Positions 62,401 through 64,000 of a stretch of 64,000 nt of DNA are shown piece by piece. The notes below the pieces were generated by a model. It was not told where the DNA came from, did no database searches, and was given only the letters and a program-made list of their open reading frames with translations. Position 1 is the first letter of the stretch, and each line of letters begins with the position of its first letter. The position numbers and the translations under genes were made by a program. The stretch comes from Tubiluchus corallicola (lineage: Eukaryota > Priapulida > Priapulimorpha > Priapulimorphida > Tubiluchidae). The DNA is taken from contig JAQGDQ010000773.1 of assembly GCA_030141605.1 (NCBI GenBank), positions 1 through 64,000 of the forward strand, given 5' to 3'.

Positions 62401-64000
62401 ACCAATCAAGACTAAGTTTACCGACTGGTTCGGCTTATCGCTGTTATGAGGCATAATGCAATCAAAAGTCAAATTTTATAAATTACATAAAAGCAGTTCT
62501 AGATATCAAACTAGAATATAGAAAACAACCTATAAAAACAGCCTAAGAGAATTTTGGTTATTCAGTACACATTGTTAAAAATACTAGCCAGCTTGGGCTG
62601 TCCTTATCATTCATTCATTTTCTACATCTGCATGATATTTTGAACTATATTACTCAAACTATAAACTGCATGCCATTCAAGATTTTAGAAGCAAAATAAC
62701 GTGGCCACATTGACATCCCATAATTCACAAGCTGCTATTCATAAGTTCATTACCACAAAATGGAGACTTGAGCAGCATTTTATAATTGTCCTGATGGCGT
62801 TTACGTTAATCTAACATTCAGTTGGAAAATAAACAGACGTGTAAAAATGAGTGAAGCACAAACTGGGCAGGAAAAGTACAACTGTAACGTTCAGTATTAG
62901 ACCAACAGCTATGCTATCAATTGTTGTGAAAGCAGCTCTGAATCTACAACTTCAAAAGTTCAAGCAAAATGAACTTGAAGCACCTATTAACTCTTTTTGA
63001 CAAACAGTACTTAAAAATTGAAATGCATTAAGAAGCAGTAAAGCAAACATGCAAGCAAGCAACGTCAGTCAATGGTCTCTACTATTTCATCTTCTTGCAT
63101 AAAAATGCTTCATGGCCTCCCCACAAAATCTACAATATGACACGATACTTACTAGGTTCAGGCACACTTATTTCAGCACTAAACTTTTTCTTTGAGCCTA
63201 CAATAAATAATGTTACATACATTATCAGGGACGAGAATAACAAATTGCAAAACTCTGAAACAGGCCGGGGGTTTTTGGGCCACGTAGGACCCTAATGGGG
63301 TTGAAATTGCAATTTTGTAACCATCGAGTAAGCCTCTAAGTAGACTTAAAATATCAACTACCTTGTTTCATGCATAATTTAAAATACCCAACTATCAAGG
63401 ATACATGATACCTAATTGTGTCAAAAACGCGTAAGTACTGGCCGCTCCTATGCAAAAGTATATAAAAACCGTCTGCAATTGACTCAAATAACTCCGCACA
63501 ATTGATTCTATATTTTTATACATAGAGATATACACGTGGTTACACTGATGTACGTGATGTAAACAAAGTGACGGCCTGCCAACTAGCGGTCAGCTAGTGA
63601 AATAATGTATTGGGTCCGTAAACATTTTCTCAACCAACTTACGCGATTTACAAAAATGGCACTACTGGTCTTCCAAAAACTCGGAATTCCGCGTATCTGC
63701 GGAAAATTCTCATCCCTGCATTATGATTAAAATAGACAAGACTATTATTAGATGATGAAATAACGCTCTACTTTATTTTCTCGTTTGCTACTGCTACTGT
63801 TTGTAGTTTTAACTTCTAATTATGCCTTCTTAATCAAACTTTATTGCAGTTTATTCTACGGAAACAATTAAATGAGACTCAGAATGTTTTCAGCATATTA
63901 CGAAATCCGACAGACAATCGCACCAACGAGATTTATTAACCAATATCTCAGTAGACTTACTTTGGGGACTTTCTCTGCCATGATATGCTGCCGTTGTTGC
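35261..64000 (-). CDS. RIMBP2: RIM-binding protein (RIM-BP), 5' partial
   Basis: Twenty-four minus-strand exons, in coding order: 64000-63961 (cut by window), 63197-63153, 61239-61096, 59881-59670, 59423-59285, 58492-58316, 56404-56240, 55899-55709, 54742-54664, 54384-54223, 52794-52681, 52104-51931, 49157-48961, 48804-48592, 45961-45818, 44874-44766, 44122-43887, 43747-42798, 41781-41641, 40517-40319, 39422-39218, 37622-37516, 36701-36465, 35434-35261. All phases agree, giving 1517 codons plus stop. Domains: SH3-I, three FN3, acidic [12 protein letters not shown] segment, Arg/Glu-rich linker, SH3-II, SH3-III, basic tail. This is the architecture of vertebrate RIM-BP1/2 and fly RIM-BP, which tie voltage-gated calcium channels to RIM at presynaptic active zones. 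The vertebrate paralogue cannot be told; an ancestral single gene is likely. Confidence 0.93.
35876..36044. repeat. ~57-bp tandem repeat, 3 copies, with hairpin
   Basis: Each unit starts GCATTGTTAGACAATC and includes TCTGACAATGC, so GCATTGT and ACAATGC can pair across a short loop. In the last RIM-BP intron. Confidence 0.9.
36465..37622 (-). CDS. RIMBP2: RIM-BP SH3-III exons
   Basis: Exons 37622-37516 and 36701-36465. [19 protein letters not shown] | [20 protein letters not shown], then [19 protein letters not shown]. These are the features of the third SH3, which binds RIM and calcium-channel proline motifs in the known proteins. A proline-rich stretch ([13 protein letters not shown]) follows. 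Confidence 0.93.
37761..38333. mobile_element. hAT-like non-autonomous element, copy 2
   Basis: Starts CAGTGGCGGCTCGTGTATAG, ends GGCCTGCCACTA; shares extended blocks with 11915-12414. No transposase, target duplication unclear. In the RIM-BP intron between SH3-II and SH3-III. Confidence 0.65.
38605..39085 (+). repeat. Dispersed repeat family 3, copy 2
   Basis: Shares AACGCTGTATAAAACTTGTA, AAATTTAAACT and TAATCAGA...CTAACTAAG blocks in order with 54990-55490, and in reverse with 17400-18050. Non-coding. Confidence 0.65.
39218..40517 (-). CDS. RIMBP2: RIM-BP SH3-II exons
   Basis: Exons 40517-40319 and 39422-39218. [20 protein letters not shown], then [11 protein letters not shown] | [20 protein letters not shown] and [10 protein letters not shown] give the second SH3, with ALFDY and the NPDA motif typical of RIM-BP SH3-II/III. 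The donor used must be the first of the 46-bp array (40318); the acceptor of the first exon was set by frame and has a weak pyrimidine tract. Confidence 0.9.
39721..40345 (-). repeat. 46-bp tandem array of RIM-BP exon end plus donor, ~13 copies
   Basis: On the minus strand the unit is the last 27 bases of the SH3-II exon (ending GGACAATTGATAAAG) followed by the first 19 intron bases (GTACAAAATGCATTTCAAT). Most copies thus repeat the 5' splice site AAAG|GTACAA. The rightmost copy is the true exon end (40319-40345). Since 46 is not a multiple of 3, the reading frame is lost after one unit, with a stop after VQNAFQYV. Confidence 0.95.
40705..41278 (+). mobile_element. TTAA-flanked MITE, 574 bp
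   Basis: TTAA flanks AGGAAGACAAGATGATTTTT at the left and GAGTCCAGTTTTGCT at the right; the termini are short inverted repeats (AGGAAGAC / AGCAAAAC). The best-bounded copy of the five-member family. TTAA targets suggest a piggyBac-like source. Confidence 0.78.
41641..43747 (-). CDS. RIMBP2: RIM-BP mixed-charge Arg/Glu-rich linker exons
   Basis: Exons 43747-42798 (950 nt, the largest here) and 41781-41641. After an acidic patch ([15 protein letters not shown]) the chain becomes dense in Arg, Glu and Asp, with a loose repeat around [11 protein letters not shown] / [12 protein letters not shown]. No folded domain is recognisable. The second exon continues the pattern ([16 protein letters not shown]). 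Confidence 0.85.
43887..48804 (-). CDS. RIMBP2: RIM-BP acidic segment and central linker exons
   Basis: Exons 48804-48592, 45961-45818, 44874-44766, 44122-43887. The first contains [20 protein letters not shown], matching the SDLSDIxEEEEEEL motif conserved between FN3-3 and SH3-II in RIM-BPs. The others encode Ser/Pro/Gln-rich disordered sequence. All splice phases agree. Confidence 0.85.
44187..44419. mobile_element. TA-flanked MITE, 233 bp
   Basis: CAGGCAGTCCTCGACTTATG at the left and CGTAAGTTGATGACTACCTG at the right are inverted repeats, TA on both sides. In a RIM-BP linker intron. Confidence 0.8.
46332..46662. mobile_element. Pogo/Tigger-like MITE, 331 bp
   Basis: The left end CAGTCGACCCTCGTTAAACC and right end GGTTTAACGAGGGTTGACTG are inverted repeats with TA on both sides. 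Subterminal CGGATA/ATCGG motifs. The CAGTCGACCCTCGTTAA-type end is characteristic of pogo/Tigger elements. Confidence 0.88.
48961..52104 (-). CDS. RIMBP2: RIM-BP FN3-3 exons
   Basis: Exons 52104-51931 and 49157-48961. FN3-3 starts [20 protein letters not shown], continues [16 protein letters not shown] and ends HTLTVRTLS, the most conserved FN3 of the family. The second exon goes on into a Pro/Ser-rich linker. Confidence 0.93.
49175..49452. repeat. (AAAAC)n-type low-complexity tract
   Basis: Runs of AAAC/AAAAC/AAAAAC, interrupted once by a unit of the neighbouring 35-bp array. On the RIM-BP sense (minus) strand it is an almost pure T-rich tract of about 280 bases next to the acceptor of the FN3-3 exon. 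Confidence 0.95.
49452..51008. repeat. 35-bp tandem array, ~44 copies, higher-order structure
   Basis: The unit contains AACAATTAGTATCATAGAAA then ACTTGATTAATCAAT. Variant units recur at unit-multiple spacings, such as AACACTTAG at 50341 and 50621 (280 bases, 8 units). RIM-BP intron. Confidence 0.97.
51182..51595 (+). mobile_element. TTAA-type MITE, truncated copy
   Basis: TTAA followed by AGGAAGACATGATTTTTCAC and the family order down to CACGTTTCCGAAAT; the distal third is missing. Confidence 0.75.
52681..54384 (-). CDS. RIMBP2: RIM-BP FN3-2 exons
   Basis: Exons 54384-54223 and 52794-52681. FN3-2: [20 protein letters not shown], then [20 protein letters not shown], then [16 protein letters not shown] and [11 protein letters not shown]. 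The intron between holds the 27-bp array at 52913-54178. Confidence 0.92.
52913..54178. repeat. 27-bp tandem array, ~46 copies
   Basis: The unit contains CCACTTTTCCACTTCCGTAA then ACACAAA. Being period 3 and nearly stop-free, it generates ORFs of up to 467 codons on both strands, which also run into the flanking FN3-2 exon. It does not resemble that exon's end and carries no strong splice motif. Confidence 0.97.
54664..56404 (-). CDS. RIMBP2: RIM-BP linker and FN3-1 exons
   Basis: Exons 56404-56240 (linker with [10 protein letters not shown]), 55899-55709 and 54742-54664. FN3-1 reads [20 protein letters not shown], then [20 protein letters not shown], then [17 protein letters not shown], matching the first fibronectin III domain of RIM-BP. 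An additional linker exon, 58492-58316, lies upstream. Confidence 0.9.
54990..55490 (+). repeat. Dispersed repeat family 3, copy 3
   Basis: AACGCTGTATAAAACTTGTA, AAATTTAAACT, GGCCATTTTGATGG, then ACACAAGTCTTTTAAGCAGG and GTTGTTTGGGACATAATTTA, in the same order as 38605-39085. RIM-BP intron, non-coding. Confidence 0.65.
57184..58195. repeat. 60-bp tandem array, ~17 copies
   Basis: The unit contains TGACTCATCTTCAGCCGAGC, TAGCTGATTTACTGTGTGAG and TCAGCTGATGTAGTAGCAAC. One minus frame reads a 20-residue acidic/Ser repeat ([20 protein letters not shown]), another a Leu-rich one; both are interrupted. RIM-BP intron between linker exons. Confidence 0.96.
58316..58492 (-). CDS. RIMBP2: RIM-BP linker exon between SH3-I and FN3-1
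   Basis: Minus-strand exon of 177 nt, phase 1 on both sides, CAG acceptor and GTGAGT donor. It encodes a Ser/Thr-rich segment ([14 protein letters not shown]) without a known domain. Supported by splice consensus and phase match to both neighbours. Confidence 0.75.
59285..59881 (-). CDS. RIMBP2: RIM-BP SH3-I exons
   Basis: Exons 59881-59670 and 59423-59285. The domain runs [10 protein letters not shown] ... [20 protein letters not shown] | [20 protein letters not shown], nearly residue for residue the first SH3 of RIM-BPs. The intron splits it after the MDE codons. The first exon has two possible acceptors 9 bases apart (59882 or 59891), both in frame. Confidence 0.93.
60382..60992 (-). mobile_element. 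TTAA-flanked MITE, 611 bp, inverted copy
   Basis: TTAA then AGCAAAACCGAACCCAATCT at the left, ATTATCCTGTCTTCCT then TTAA at the right; reverse complement of the 40705-41278 copy along its length. RIM-BP intron. Confidence 0.8.
61096..64000 (-). CDS. RIMBP2: RIM-BP N-terminal exons seen in window
   Basis: Exons 64000-63961 (truncated), 63197-63153 and 61239-61096. The 45-nt exon reads [14 protein letters not shown] and is phase-symmetric. The third carries [21 protein letters not shown]. They join through split codons (A+GC, A+TT). Assignment rests on splice sites and consistent phase rather than on strong homology. Confidence 0.7.
63226..63718. mobile_element. hAT-like element, 493 bp
   Basis: CAGGGACGAGAATAAC at the left and AAATTCTCATCCCTG at the right are inverted repeats; CATTAT occurs directly outside both ends. 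The interior includes a stretch related to the 4224-5107 element (about 63395-63600), which suggests nesting. Confidence 0.65.

Overview
The window is nuclear DNA of an intron-rich, AT-rich animal. Introns are spliced GT-AG, coding exons are short (mostly 60-240 nt), and three multi-exon genes plus one single-exon receptor can be read from end to end. A RIM-binding protein, a family of animal synapses, and a rhodopsin-class GPCR place it in Metazoa. The gene structures do not look vertebrate, but the lineage (cnidarian, tunicate, other invertebrate) cannot be fixed from the sequence alone.

Layout. (1) + strand, about 0.2-19.7 kb: all but the first ~75 residues of a SMYD4-type SET/MYND lysine methyltransferase, 17 exons. 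(2) 19.7-24.3 kb: intergenic, with inverted-repeat transposons. (3) 24.3-25.1 kb, + strand: an intronless GPCR with a decayed copy of its own last helix just downstream, the pair bracketed by two direct repeats. (4) 26.5-32.3 kb, + strand: a short TRAIP-type RING E3 ligase in five exons, one of only 25 nt. (5) 32.3-35.3 kb: intergenic. (6) - strand, 64.0 down to 35.3 kb: a RIM-binding protein (SH3, three FN3, long charged linker, SH3, SH3), 24 exons seen; its N-terminus lies beyond the window. The TRAIP-type gene and the RIM-binding gene converge. Nothing suggests that the four genes form a pathway: chromatin or protein methylation, signalling, replication-linked ubiquitination and synaptic scaffolding simply share a locus.

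The introns are unusual. At least twelve tandem arrays (units of 27-70 bp, some with 40 or more copies) and many short non-autonomous DNA transposons (TA-, TTAA- and 8-bp-target types) fill them. Period-3 arrays create long spurious ORFs.

The most striking observation is that two arrays, in two different genes, are built from the last bases of an exon plus its 5' splice site. In SMYD4 the unit is 27 bp (9 codons), so about 40 consecutive near-consensus donor sites lie in one open frame, and each could add 9 residues to the SET region. In the RIM-binding gene the unit is 46 bp, so any donor but the first would break the second SH3 domain. These look like tandem arrays of splice donors seeded from an exon boundary.
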